Positions 8,562 through 16,618 of a DNA stretch of 43,912 bases are shown piece by piece. The stretch is taken from NCBI GenBank assembly GCA_035651635.1, contig DASRFK010000092.1, positions 1 through 43,912 of the forward strand, in the 5' to 3' direction. Within the stretch, counting starts at the first letter, position 1. Every line of letters starts with the position of its first letter. Made by a program: the position numbers and the translations under genes. Under the pieces are notes generated by a model. That model made no database searches and was not told the DNA's origin. It was given only the letters and a program-made list of their open reading frames with translations. Source of the stretch: JANXQE01 sp035651635 (GTDB lineage Bacteria; Verrucomicrobiota; Verrucomicrobiia; Limisphaerales; UBA8199).

Positions 8562-9123
8562 TGAAATGAGTGACGTCACGCGGATTCTGCAAGCGATCGA
8601 TCAGGGAGACCCCATAGCTGCGCAAGAGCTGCTGCCGTTGGTCTACGAACAATTGCGCGGGCTGGCCCGCGCCAAAATGTCGCTGCAACCCCCGGGTCAA
8701 ACGCTTCAGGCTACCGCTCTGGTTCACGAAGCCTGGTTGCGGCTGGCTGGCTCGGACCGCCAGCACTGGCAGGGACGCGGCCATTTCTTCGCCGCGGCTG
8801 CCGAGGCGATGCGGCATATCCTGGTCGATCGCGCCCGTCGGAAGCGCCGCGCCAAACACGGGGGCGGACAATTGCCGGCGGACGTGAACGAACTGGAGAT
8901 AGCGGTCCAGGCCGACGATGAGAAACTGCTGCTCGTACACGAGGCGCTGGAGAAACTGGCTGTGGAGGACCCGCTCCGCGCCGAAGTCGTAAAGCTCCAT
9001 TTCTTTGTTGGGTTGACCCATGCCGAAACGGCCGAGGTTCTTGCTCTTTCCGAGAAGACCGTTCGCCGCCACTGGAACTTCGCCCGCGTCTGGCTGTACC
9101 AAGCCATCCGCGAAGGCAGTTGA
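8548..9123 (+). CDS. ECF sigma factor, Sig-70_X6 type
   Basis: A 191-residue sigma-70 family protein of the ECF type typical of Planctomycetota and Verrucomicrobiota (TIGR02999-like). Recognition rests on the region-2 stretch QTLQATALVHEAWLRL, the GRGHFFAAAAEAMRHIL motif, RARRKRRAKHGG, and a region-4 helix-turn-helix (THAETAEVLALSEKTVRR). It would direct RNA polymerase to an unknown regulon. ATGs at 8548, 8551 and 8566 are all possible starts; the first overlaps the kinase stop by 14 bases. Such sigma factors usually lie directly upstream of their Ser/Thr kinase, whereas here the order is reversed and the genes overlap, which implies translational coupling and a shared signalling path. Confidence 0.9.
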   Translation: MMQNDEMSDVTRILQAIDQGDPIAAQELLPLVYEQLRGLARAKMSLQPPGQTLQATALVHEAWLRLAGSDRQHWQGRGHFFAAAAEAMRHILVDRARRKRRAKHGGGQLPADVNELEIAVQADDEKLLLVHEALEKLAVEDPLRAEVVKLHFFVGLTHAETAEVLALSEKTVRRHWNFARVWLYQAIREGS

Positions 9124-9215
9124 CAATCGCAAGGCTGTATTTGATCAAAGCTGGGGGAGAAGCGCGCTCAAACGTTGAGCAAGCCAAGGATGAAAGGTAA
9201 CTTAAGGACCAACGC

Positions 9216-10757
9216 GTGAGTATCATGAAAACCAGCGACCAGCTCGAACCAACGGTATTTATCATTTTTGGCGGCGCCGGCGACCTGGCCTGGCGGAAAC
9301 TTGTGCCGGCTTTGTTTGATCTCTCCCAGGACCGAAGCGTGCCCCCCAATTATTGTATCATCGCGGTGGACCGCGTTAGCTTGAGCGACGAAAAGCTGCG
9401 CCGGCGTCTCCACGACGGGGTCAAGAAGTTCTCGCGCCAGGGAATGGCAAAAAAAAGTGAGTGGGGCGAGTTTGCCCGCCATATCCGCTACCAGCAGGGC
9501 GATTTTAAGAAGCTCCAAACATATACCGCCCTGGCGGAACAATGCGCGAGGCTGGAAAAGGACTGGGGCGGCAAGGTCCACCGCATCTTCTACATGGCCA
9601 CCCCGCCCAGCATGTTCGGCGAAATTCCCAAATACCTCGGCAAGGCGGGACTGACACGGGACCGCGACTTGACGCGCATTGTGGTCGAGAAACCGATCGG
9701 CTATGACCTGGAATCCGCCCGCGCGCTCAATGGCGTCCTGGCCGCCAATTTCGAAGAATCGCAAATCTTCCGGATCGACCATTATTTGGGCAAGGAAACG
9801 GTGCAGAACATCCTGGCGTTCCGCTTTGCCAATCCTCTCTTCGAGCCGCTCTGGAACCGCCGTTACGTGGATTGTGTCACTATCACCGCCGTCGAAGCTG
9901 TCGGTGTCGAGCACCGCGGCGGGTATTACGACCACGCCGGAGCCCTGCGCGACATGGTCCAAAATCACCTGATGCAGCTGCTCTGCCTGGTGGCCATGGA
10001 GCCGATGGTCTCCTTCGAAGCCGACGAGATCCGCAACAAAAAAGTGGACGTCCTCCACGCGGTCAGGCCGATTCACCGGGACGCCGTTCATCAATGTGTT
10101 GTGCGCGGGCAATACGGACCGGGTTGGGTCGACGGCAAGAAAGTTCCGGGTTACCGACAGGAAGACGGGGTGTCGCCTGATTCGCAGACAGAGACCTTTG
10201 TGGCCTTAAGGCTGTTCATCGACAATTGGCGCTGGCAGGGCGTGCCGTTCTACCTCCGCACCGGCAAACGGCTTACCCGGCAGGCCTCGGAAATCTCGAT
10301 CCAGTTTCGCGGAGTGCCGCATCAGTCATTCCCGGCCGAGTCCACGCTCGATTGGCAATCGTCCCGGCTGGTGATCTGCATTCAACCCGATGAAGGCATT
10401 GTGCTGCGCTTCCAGGCCAAACACCCTGGGCCAAAGATACACCTGCGCTCAGTGGAGATGCGGTTCAATTACCATGACACATTCGCTTCCCGGTCTCCCG
10501 AAGCCTATGAGACGTTGCTCTGGGACGTCATGAAAAATGACGCCACCTTGTTCATGCGCGCAGACCAGGTGGAGGCCGCCTGGACGCTGTTGATGCCGGT
10601 ACTTGAAGTATGGAAGGTCGCGCCTCCAAGTGATTTCCCCAACTATGCCGCGGGCACCTGGGGACCGGAGGACGCCCAGGGACTGCTGGCTCAAGGGCAC
10701 AGTTGGCCCTTGCCGACCGAGTTAGTGGGAGACAAGAAAAAGGCGAAGGAGTCGTGA
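9216..10757 (+). CDS. zwf: Glucose-6-phosphate 1-dehydrogenase
   Basis: A 513-residue enzyme, the usual family length, that oxidises glucose 6-phosphate to 6-phosphogluconolactone with NADP+ or NAD+, the first step of the oxidative pentose phosphate pathway in the cytoplasm. The N-terminal Rossmann motif reads GGAGDLAWRKL (the family usually has GASGDLA.RK). The active-site signature RIDHYLGKETVQN lies near residue 187, and the conserved EKP(I/F)G is present as VEKPIGYDL. The start is a GTG at 9216 with an upstream AAGGA at good spacing; an ATG three codons on is also possible. No pgl or gnd gene adjoins it, so it is not in the common zwf-pgl operon. The downstream neighbour is convergent, with only 65 bases between them. 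Confidence 0.96.
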   Translation: MSIMKTSDQLEPTVFIIFGGAGDLAWRKLVPALFDLSQDRSVPPNYCIIAVDRVSLSDEKLRRRLHDGVKKFSRQGMAKKSEWGEFARHIRYQQGDFKKLQTYTALAEQCARLEKDWGGKVHRIFYMATPPSMFGEIPKYLGKAGLTRDRDLTRIVVEKPIGYDLESARALNGVLAANFEESQIFRIDHYLGKETVQNILAFRFANPLFEPLWNRRYVDCVTITAVEAVGVEHRGGYYDHAGALRDMVQNHLMQLLCLVAMEPMVSFEADEIRNKKVDVLHAVRPIHRDAVHQCVVRGQYGPGWVDGKKVPGYRQEDGVSPDSQTETFVALRLFIDNWRWQGVPFYLRTGKRLTRQASEISIQFRGVPHQSFPAESTLDWQSSRLVICIQPDEGIVLRFQAKHPGPKIHLRSVEMRFNYHDTFASRSPEAYETLLWDVMKNDATLFMRADQVEAAWTLLMPVLEVWKVAPPSDFPNYAAGTWGPEDAQGLLAQGHSWPLPTELVGDKKKAKES

Positions 10758-10822
10758 TTCGACACAGGACGCCGCCTCAGCGCGCATGATTGGGCTATTC
10801 CGGTTCAGCCGGCGCGAGCGAT

Positions 10823-12157
10823 CTAGCTGTACATTGCCAGGAACTGCTTCCGATACTGCATTTCCTGGGCCGGCATTCGTTGGCGAAGCCGTTCGACCGG
10901 AACTGCGCCGTGCTGGAACCGGCGTTTGGTGAACACCGGCATGTCCAGCCCGGTCACGGCTTTGATCCCGCGCGAGACGATCTCTCCTTTAAGAGAATAG
11001 AGCTTATCGACTGCCATCTCGCTCAGGGTGGCAAAAGGAATGGCCTCCGCCACCGCGATGACCTTCGGCCGAGTGTAAGGGCTAAGCCCCTCGAATCCAT
11101 AATGTCGGGCTGGCGCATAAGTGCGGGCGTAACTGCGGCTCAGTCCGCCGGTATAGGTCAGCGAATGCTTGATTCGACCCACCCCCCAACCCTCTTGGTA
11201 CAGCATCAGGTTGTTGACCACGCTCCGAATCGTTAATTCGGGGTTTTCCTCAATGGGATAATCCTTCAGGTTTTCGTCGCCACCGTCGCCGTCCAGCAGA
11301 AAGCGCCAGTCGGGGTAACGGGCTCGAATGCCACGGCAAAGCGCCAGGCCCATCGACGCGCATTCCACATCCAGCACTTTATAATCCTCGAGCACGCGCA
11401 AAGTCTCGCCGGCGTCCAAGGAAGTAACGTCCGCCTCAATGGGCTCCAGGAACATGCCCAAGCCCAACCGATTGAGAAACTCCCGCGCCTGTTGAAAGTC
11501 CGGGCCGTCCCCGAAATTGAGGGTGAAAGCCTTCAGCCGGGCCGGGCTCATCCCCAGCTTTCGCAACGTATGATAGGCCGCCAGGAATACCGAGCCGCTA
11601 TCCACTCCGCCGGAGAATGCCACGCCAATCGGCTCCTTTTCGGGCACTGATTTGAGCCATTTGGCGATCTCATCCCCAAGTGCCCCGATGTACCGGCGTC
11701 CAATTTCATCGAGATCGGCCGGCAAGGCGTTCCGTTGCGGTGTGAAAAACCGGGTGTAGCTGGGGTCCGGATCCGGACAGCCAATCAGATGAATTTCGAC
11801 AACATAATGCGCCGGAACCATGCGCGTATAGCTCGGGTGAAATTGGTCGGCCAACCCTTCGGTTTGCAACTGCTGGTAGATGGCGTCAATCCGGTCCGCC
11901 ACGATCAACGCCGGTCCTTCATGCCGCTTGGCCAAAAAGTAACGCATGGGCCGATCCAGAGATCGCGCCATCCGCACTGTCTTTCCTTCACGCGCCAATA
12001 AGGCAAATGACCCGTCGATTTCTCGAACCGACTCACTCGACCCTTCGAGGACCCGCCCCCGGGCTTCCTCGAGTGACATGTTATAAATCCGGTTCGCCGC
12101 GGGGTCGAGCAGATCGACCACCCTTTCGACATATTGATTGGTCATTGTCTCGTTCAT
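10823..12157 (-). CDS. Asparagine synthase-like protein with degenerate glutaminase half
   Basis: A 444-residue member of the asparagine synthase / beta-lactam synthetase ATP-pyrophosphatase superfamily. The synthetase half is intact: PP-loop SGGVDS at 182-187 and the acidic LLDGDGGDE motif near 290, which bind ATP and activate a carboxylate by adenylation. The N-terminal half keeps part of the class II glutamine amidotransferase fold (REIDGSFALLARE, ARSLDRPMRY) but is shortened and lacks the N-terminal catalytic Cys, so it cannot release ammonia from glutamine as AsnB does. It is probably an ammonia- or amine-using amide ligase of unknown substrate. Two nearby starts exist (ATG at 12157 and four codons later). 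It lies downstream of a strong palindrome and of the CRTAC1 gene on the same strand. Confidence 0.85.
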   Translation of the reverse strand: MNETMTNQYVERVVDLLDPAANRIYNMSLEEARGRVLEGSSESVREIDGSFALLAREGKTVRMARSLDRPMRYFLAKRHEGPALIVADRIDAIYQQLQTEGLADQFHPSYTRMVPAHYVVEIHLIGCPDPDPSYTRFFTPQRNALPADLDEIGRRYIGALGDEIAKWLKSVPEKEPIGVAFSGGVDSGSVFLAAYHTLRKLGMSPARLKAFTLNFGDGPDFQQAREFLNRLGLGMFLEPIEADVTSLDAGETLRVLEDYKVLDVECASMGLALCRGIRARYPDWRFLLDGDGGDENLKDYPIEENPELTIRSVVNNLMLYQEGWGVGRIKHSLTYTGGLSRSYARTYAPARHYGFEGLSPYTRPKVIAVAEAIPFATLSEMAVDKLYSLKGEIVSRGIKAVTGLDMPVFTKRRFQHGAVPVERLRQRMPAQEMQYRKQFLAMYS

Positions 12158-12254
12158 AAATTCCTAATTAAAAATGCGGGGAGCCGAGTTCCACAGAGCT
12201 GTTTTCTCGCCGCATGCACTTCACTTTGATGGCCCTCGTGGATCTCGGCTCGCC

Positions 12255-12305
12255 GCCGCATAAATGCGGCGTTCCCTTTCTTGCGGAACGCCGCATTTAT
12301 GCGGC
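12255..12305. repeat. Perfect 21-bp inverted repeat (REP-like palindrome)
   Basis: Left arm 12255-12275 and right arm 12285-12305 are exact reverse complements, with a 9-base loop. Each arm also contains its own near-palindrome (GCCGCAT, two bases, ATGCGGC), so the element can form either one long hairpin or a clover of three. It lies between the CRTAC1 gene and the asparagine-synthase-like gene (both minus strand), where it may end or trim the CRTAC1 transcript. It lacks a T-tract. Confidence 0.85.
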
Positions 12306-12342
12306 AGCGGCTCTTCAAACCGGGAATGTTCAGAGCCGACTT

Positions 12343-14085
12343 TTACCGCGGCTCCGTCACGACAGTCAAGCGATCAATGGGTGGAGTCACCTTTTGCGTC
12401 GTCCCGCTTGGCCACACGATTTCAACGCTATCCGCATGGTCGGCAGTTCCCAACCCAATCGTGACCGGCAACTCCGACTGCGACAAATAGCTCCGGGTAG
12501 GCATGACCTGCCGGGAAAACTGCCGGCCCGCGACTCGCACCTTCACCCATGCTCCGATTGCGTCGCGATTGCTGCGGGTACCGACCAGTTTCAACCGGAT
12601 CCAATGGTGTCCGAGCTTCTGGTCGTTGCGCAGCAGCAGGGCGGGCCCGGCGCTCTGCGTCATCACGACATCCAAATCCCCGTCCCCATCTATATCGGCA
12701 TATGCCGAACCGCGTCCCACAATCGGTTTAAACAAATCTCCGCCGCAGCGATCCGCTGGCACGGCGAGGAAAGCGGTGCCTTTACTGTCCCCTCGGTTCC
12801 AGAACAATTGGGCCGGCTGCCGGTAGTGCTGCGTCGGTTGAACGCGGTTGATCTCGGGTTCCAAATGACCGTTGGCGGTCAAGACATCGAGGCGTCCGTC
12901 CAAATCGTAATCAAAAAAGAACAACCCGAACTTCAGCAGGCTTTGGCTGGCGGGGCCCACCCCCGCTTTAATCGCCTCGTCGGCGAACACGAGCGAGTCA
13001 CGTTGCGCCACGTACAGGGCGTTCATCTCGTTGGCAAAATTCCCAATCGCGATCCCCAGCGAGTCGTCGTTGCGAAAGCGGGCCGAGTCAATTCCCATGG
13101 CTCCGCGCGTCAAGCCATACGCGTCATAGGCGATTCCCGAACGGGCCCCGATTTCTTTAAATCCGTGAACCCCATTGCGCCCCTCGTTATGAAACAAAAA
13201 GTTTTGCACCGTGTCGTTGGCCACTACCAGGTCAATCCAGCCATCGTTATCAACGTCGACCGGCGCCACCGCCAGGGATTTGGCCACTGGATGGCCAGTG
13301 GCCGAGTTGCGCACCTGCACACCCGCCGCCGCCGAGACGTCCGTGAAATGACCGTGGCCGTCGTTATGGAACAGATAAGGAAAAACGCCCTCGAAATTGC
13401 GCGGCGGTCCGTACGCGCGGCCGATATTGGGCAGTTCGAAGGGCGCGGCGCGATCCAGTTCCGGCGACCAGCGGATGTAATTGCAGACAAACAAATCCAG
13501 TTTGCCGTCATTATCGTAGTCAATCCAGGCCGCGCTGGTGCTCCAGCCGTCCGGCGCACCGCCCACACCGGCCGGGCCGGTCACCTCGTGGAACTTCCCG
13601 CCGCCTTCGTTATGGAACAGGTGATTGCCTCCCACGGCCGTGATGAACACATCGGGCAGGCCATCATTATCATAGTCGCCAATTGCCACGCCCATGCCGT
13701 AGCAACTCACGTCGAGGCCCGAACCGGCGGTTACATCGGTGAAATGCCCGCGCCCGTCGTTACGGTAGAGGGCCATGGTAGGCTGGGTTTTCCCGCTGGG
13801 CACGTGTCCCGGCCAATAACAGGAATTGATAAAGAGGAGATCCTGGTGCCCATCGTTGTCGAAATCGAAAAAGGCGACCCCTCCGCCCATCGTCTCAGGC
13901 AGCAATTTTTCGCCATAAGCGCCATTAACATGAACGAAGTGGATGCCGGCCTCGCTCGTGATATCGGTGAACCGCGCCAGCGGAACTTCGTCAGCGCTGA
14001 TGACGGAGGTGCGGAAAAACGCAGCCAACAACAGCAGGAGCGGGCCCGGGCAGCGCCCCTCCCACAGATTAGCTTTGATCGGCAT
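12343..14085 (-). CDS. CRTAC1 family protein (FG-GAP/VCBS repeats with ASPIC/UnbV domain)
   Basis: A 580-residue exported beta-propeller protein. Residues 1-31 form a signal peptide (basic start, GPLLLLLAAFF core). Then come about six FG-GAP/VCBS-type repeats with calcium-binding DxDNDG motifs (FDFDNDGHQD, IGDYDNDGLPD, DYDNDGKLD, DVDNDGWID, DYDLDGRLD, DIDGDGDLD). The last 70 residues (NRDAIGAWVKVRVAG, VEIVWPSGTTQ) are the ASPIC/UnbV domain. The architecture matches the CRTAC1 family, which is abundant in Verrucomicrobiota and Planctomycetota; the ligand or enzymatic role is unknown. The start is 15 bases from the divergent LytS gene, so their promoters must overlap or lie inside the neighbouring gene. 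Confidence 0.94.
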   Translation of the reverse strand: MPIKANLWEGRCPGPLLLLLAAFFRTSVISADEVPLARFTDITSEAGIHFVHVNGAYGEKLLPETMGGGVAFFDFDNDGHQDLLFINSCYWPGHVPSGKTQPTMALYRNDGRGHFTDVTAGSGLDVSCYGMGVAIGDYDNDGLPDVFITAVGGNHLFHNEGGGKFHEVTGPAGVGGAPDGWSTSAAWIDYDNDGKLDLFVCNYIRWSPELDRAAPFELPNIGRAYGPPRNFEGVFPYLFHNDGHGHFTDVSAAAGVQVRNSATGHPVAKSLAVAPVDVDNDGWIDLVVANDTVQNFLFHNEGRNGVHGFKEIGARSGIAYDAYGLTRGAMGIDSARFRNDDSLGIAIGNFANEMNALYVAQRDSLVFADEAIKAGVGPASQSLLKFGLFFFDYDLDGRLDVLTANGHLEPEINRVQPTQHYRQPAQLFWNRGDSKGTAFLAVPADRCGGDLFKPIVGRGSAYADIDGDGDLDVVMTQSAGPALLLRNDQKLGHHWIRLKLVGTRSNRDAIGAWVKVRVAGRQFSRQVMPTRSYLSQSELPVTIGLGTADHADSVEIVWPSGTTQKVTPPIDRLTVVTEPR

Positions 14086-14100
14086 TTACAACACATTAGC

Positions 14101-15216
14101 ATGTCAACTATCGCAGCAGCACGCAACATGACTTTGGCCGCAGTCCTTCAGCACCGCGTGGGCCGCTGGGTGCTGGGGTTTCTCTTCTGGACACTGCTTG
14201 GCTTGTCCTTCGCCAGCCAGTTTTACATCTCAGGCGCCAAAGCCGGTTACGACGTCACCTGGAAACAGGCCGTCACCTACGCGCTGGGTGATTGGTATGT
14301 CTTTGCGCTCCTTTCGATTCCGGTCAACAGCCTGGCCCGGCGGTTTGGCTTCGAAGCCGGCAAATGGGGCCTGAGTTTTTGCGTGCACCTCCTGGCCAGC
14401 ATCGCATTTTCGCTGGCCTATATTGTCATCCGCGCAGGCCTGGGCGCCTGGCAAAGCGGTGCGCCCTTCGGCGAGGCGTTCCGGCCATTATTGGTCAAGA
14501 CCTGGCACTTCAACCTGCTGATCTATTGGGTCATCGTCGCCGTCAGCCAGGCCTTCGGGTATTACCGGAAATACCGCGAGCGCGAACTCCACGCTTCAGA
14601 ACTGGAAAAGCACCTGGTCCAGGCCAAGCTCCAGGCGCTCCAAATGCAGCTTAATCCGCATTTTCTCTTCAATACCCTGCATTCCATTTCCTCGCTCATG
14701 CACAAAGACGTCGAAGCCGCCGATCGGATGATCATGCGCTTGAGCGACTTATTGCGCGCTGCACTGGACTGCGCGGACACACAGGAAGTGAGCCTGCGCA
14801 AGGAACTGGAACTGCTCGAGCTCTACCTGGGCATCGAACAGATCCGTTTTGGCGACCGCTTGAGCGTCAAACTGGACGTGGCGCCGGATGCTTTGGAGGC
14901 CCAGGTGCCCAACTTCATCTTGCAACCTCTCGTCGAGAACGCCATCCGCCACGGCATCGAACCGCGCGCCAAGCCCGGCCGAATCGAACTCCACGCCTCG
15001 CGTCAGGCCGATGCGCTGGCCTTGACAGTATCCGACAACGGCAAAGGCATCCCCGAAACCAAACCCACTCGCGAGGGCGTCGGGTTGTCCAACACTCGCG
15101 CTCGTCTGCGCGAGCTCTACGGCGCGTCCCATCGATTCGAATTGCGCAGCGGCCCCGAAGGCGGGTTGCGAGTGGAAATGACCATCCCCTTTCGGCCTGA
15201 ATGCAAGTTCGCATGA
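14101..15216 (+). CDS. LytS/YehU-type membrane sensor histidine kinase
   Basis: A 371-residue inner-membrane kinase. Four hydrophobic segments (about residues 22-44, 58-80, 88-112 and 130-153) are followed by a short coiled linker, the His_kinase domain with H187 in LNPHFLFNTLHS, and a C-terminal HATPase domain (PLVENAIRHGIEP around 278-290 and DNGKGIP near 318). This is the LytS family, which phosphorylates LytTR response regulators, and such a regulator is encoded immediately downstream with an ATGA overlap. The ATG at 14101 was chosen as the first start past the divergent gene; ATG 14128 is possible. The frame stays open far upstream, but that part is antisense to CRTAC1. The signal is unknown. 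Confidence 0.93.
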   Translation: MSTIAAARNMTLAAVLQHRVGRWVLGFLFWTLLGLSFASQFYISGAKAGYDVTWKQAVTYALGDWYVFALLSIPVNSLARRFGFEAGKWGLSFCVHLLASIAFSLAYIVIRAGLGAWQSGAPFGEAFRPLLVKTWHFNLLIYWVIVAVSQAFGYYRKYRERELHASELEKHLVQAKLQALQMQLNPHFLFNTLHSISSLMHKDVEAADRMIMRLSDLLRAALDCADTQEVSLRKELELLELYLGIEQIRFGDRLSVKLDVAPDALEAQVPNFILQPLVENAIRHGIEPRAKPGRIELHASRQADALALTVSDNGKGIPETKPTREGVGLSNTRARLRELYGASHRFELRSGPEGGLRVEMTIPFRPECKFA

Positions 15217-15971
15217 AGATCCGTACTCTCATCGTCGATGACGAGCAATTAGCCCGGGAGCGCTTGCGTCAATTGCTGCAAAGCGAACCAGAGATTCAAA
15301 TCGTCGGCGAGTGCGCCGACGGCACGCAAGCTGTGGCGGCCATTCACCAGGAGTCGCCCGAGCTCATTTTCCTCGACGTCCAAATGCCCGAACTGGACGG
15401 TTTCGGCGTGCTCCAGGCCCTCGACCTGGAGCCGCCGCCAGTCGTTATCTTTGTCACCGCGCACGATAAGTTTGCGCTCCGCGCCTTCGAGGTTCACGCG
15501 GTTGATTACCTGTTGAAACCATTCGATCGGGAACGCTTCAAAAAAGCCTTAGCTCGGGCGCTGGACCGAGTGAAGCACCGGGAGAGCGCGGCCAGCCAAG
15601 GCCAGGCCGCGATCCTGGCCGAACTGAAACCAGCCGCCAAACCGGTGGAACGGCTGGCAGTAAAAACCGGCGGCCGCGTGATTTTCGTAAAAGTCGCCGA
15701 CATCGATTATATCGAAGCTGCGCATAACTACGTCGAATTGCACGTTGAGAAACAATCGCACCTGTTGCGTGAAACCCTCAACGCCATCGAAGCGCGTCTT
15801 CCGGCGGACAAGTTCGTTCGTATCAGCCGTTCGGTGATCGTGAACATCGAACGCGTTAAAGAACTGCAGCCGCTCTTTTATGGCGAGTATACCGTCACTC
15901 TGCACAATGGCATCCGGCTGACCCTCAGCCGGCGTTATCGCGACAAATTGCGGCAATTAGGCCTGGATTGA
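15213..15971 (+). CDS. LytTR-type response regulator
   Basis: A 252-residue transcription regulator. The receiver domain (1-120) has the acidic pair in VDDE (9-10), the phosphorylated D55 in LIFLDVQMP, and the conserved Lys in YLLKPFD near 104. The C-terminal LytTR DNA-binding domain (about 145-250) has DIDYIEAAHNYVELH and FVRISRSVIVNIERV, which are diagnostic. The ATG at 15213 overlaps the kinase stop in ATGA, so the pair is translationally coupled. LytTR regulators bind imperfect direct repeats about 10 bp apart. Targets are unknown; the next genes downstream encode the flagellins, which makes the flagellar locus or the divergent CRTAC1 gene reasonable but unproven targets. Confidence 0.95.
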   Translation: MKIRTLIVDDEQLARERLRQLLQSEPEIQIVGECADGTQAVAAIHQESPELIFLDVQMPELDGFGVLQALDLEPPPVVIFVTAHDKFALRAFEVHAVDYLLKPFDRERFKKALARALDRVKHRESAASQGQAAILAELKPAAKPVERLAVKTGGRVIFVKVADIDYIEAAHNYVELHVEKQSHLLRETLNAIEARLPADKFVRISRSVIVNIERVKELQPLFYGEYTVTLHNGIRLTLSRRYRDKLRQLGLD

Positions 15972-16074
15972 TTTGGGCTTATCAGCCTGTTTAGTCTGCC
16001 TTTGGTACCCGGATTGAGGCCGCCTATCCCTTTTCCATACTTTGTTCAGGCGTTCAAGCCATACTTCTACCGTA

Positions 16075-16220
16075 ACCAGCGCACGACTGGGGTTAGGTTA
16101 GGCGCTGGTAACTTCAGCCCTTCCTGGCTGTTCCAGTGAATGGGATTGAGTTTGGCAGCGGAGCGGTTTGGACTCCGCGATTTGCGCAAAAACCCGCCTG
16201 TCTAGCAGCAGGCGGGTTTT
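16075..16220 (+). ncRNA. Candidate structured RNA ending in a strong terminator
   Basis: Four consecutive perfect hairpins in a gene-free stretch: ACCAGCGC 16075-16082 with GCGCTGGT 16102-16109; CAGCC 16115-16119 with GGCTG 16126-16130; GCGGAG 16158-16163 with CTCCGC 16173-16178; and a 12-bp terminator stem 16189-16220. I cannot match it to a known RNA family. It may be a small RNA or the structured 3' end of the LytS/LytTR transcript, which stops about 100 bases upstream. No promoter was identified. Confidence 0.4.
16189..16220 (+). terminator. Rho-independent terminator
   Basis: Perfect 12-bp stem AAAACCCGCCTG / CAGGCGGGTTTT with an 8-base loop, running on into GTTTTAAAATTT. It ends the LytS/LytTR transcript or the candidate small RNA before it, and insulates the flagellin promoter 230 bases downstream. 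Confidence 0.85.
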
Positions 16221-16282
16221 GTTTTAAAATTTCCCATTTCCTCTCGCCGCTTGTCCCTCGCCACCCGGCACGGATCCTCAGA

Positions 16283-16341
16283 ACTTCGGGTTTCGGTTTT
16301 CGCGTTTCGGATTTCCTTCGGCCTTCGACCTTCGGATTTCG
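16283..16341. repeat. Degenerate TTCGG tandem microrepeat
   Basis: A run of short units built from TTCGG, TTTCGG and TTCGACC in the gene-free stretch between the terminator at 16220 and the flagellin promoter at 16449. It reads in frame with the flagellin but is compositionally unlike protein-coding DNA. It is probably an intergenic repeat element; no function was seen. Confidence 0.5.
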
Positions 16342-16448
16342 CCCGACCGGCGCGCGTCTTTCGCCGGGATCCGGCATTCAGAATCCCCGTTCCCATTTGG
16401 TTGAAAGCTCCAAATTCGATGGCGCGGTAAGACCGGCGCAAACTTTCC

Positions 16449-16475
16449 TAAAGTCCAGCCCTCCCCCGCCGATAG
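16449..16475 (+). promoter_or_regulatory. Sigma-28 (FliA) promoter of flagellin gene 1
   Basis: TAAAGTCC, an 11-base spacer and GCCGATAG match the FliA consensus TAAAGTTT-N11-GCCGATAA at 6 of 8 and 7 of 8 positions. Transcription would start near 16482 and give a leader of about 137 bases. The same motif precedes the second flagellin and the flgM-like gene. Confidence 0.85.
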
Positions 16476-16583
16476 ATGAGGCGTCGCAAGACAGGTGGCT
16501 GGCAACCAAAAAGAGCCGGCCGGAAAACAGTGCGCCGCCCGTTAAAATGGCGCACACGCGGCATGGATGCCGCGGCAAAAAAG

Positions 16584-16601
16584 GCCTCTCTCACGGGAGG
16601 C
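16584..16601 (+). promoter_or_regulatory. Leader hairpin just before the flagellin 1 start
   Basis: GCCTCTC, a UCAC loop and GGGAGGC form a 7-bp stem (one G-U pair) ending five bases before ATG 16607 and 17 before ATG 16619. The right arm contains GGGAGG, a Shine-Dalgarno-like sequence for ATG 16607, so folding would hide it. A different hairpin at the same place precedes flagellin 2. Confidence 0.6.
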
Positions 16602-16618
16602 GACTCATGGAAAGAGTT

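Noticed and set aside
9124..9215. Possible regulatory site between the sigma factor gene and zwf
   Set aside because: Only a ribosome site for the GTG start could be seen; no hairpin or promoter of known type.
9168..10112. Minus-strand frame of 314 codons
   Set aside because: Antisense shadow of the zwf gene; no domain seen.
12214..14100. Long plus-strand frame upstream of and continuous with the LytS kinase
   Set aside because: It is antisense to a clear CRTAC1 gene, has no domains, and its start is not near a ribosome site. The kinase begins at 14101.
16136..16618. In-frame extension before flagellin 1
   Set aside because: It runs through a terminator, a TTCGG repeat and the sigma-28 promoter. 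Flagellins start MVINTN.
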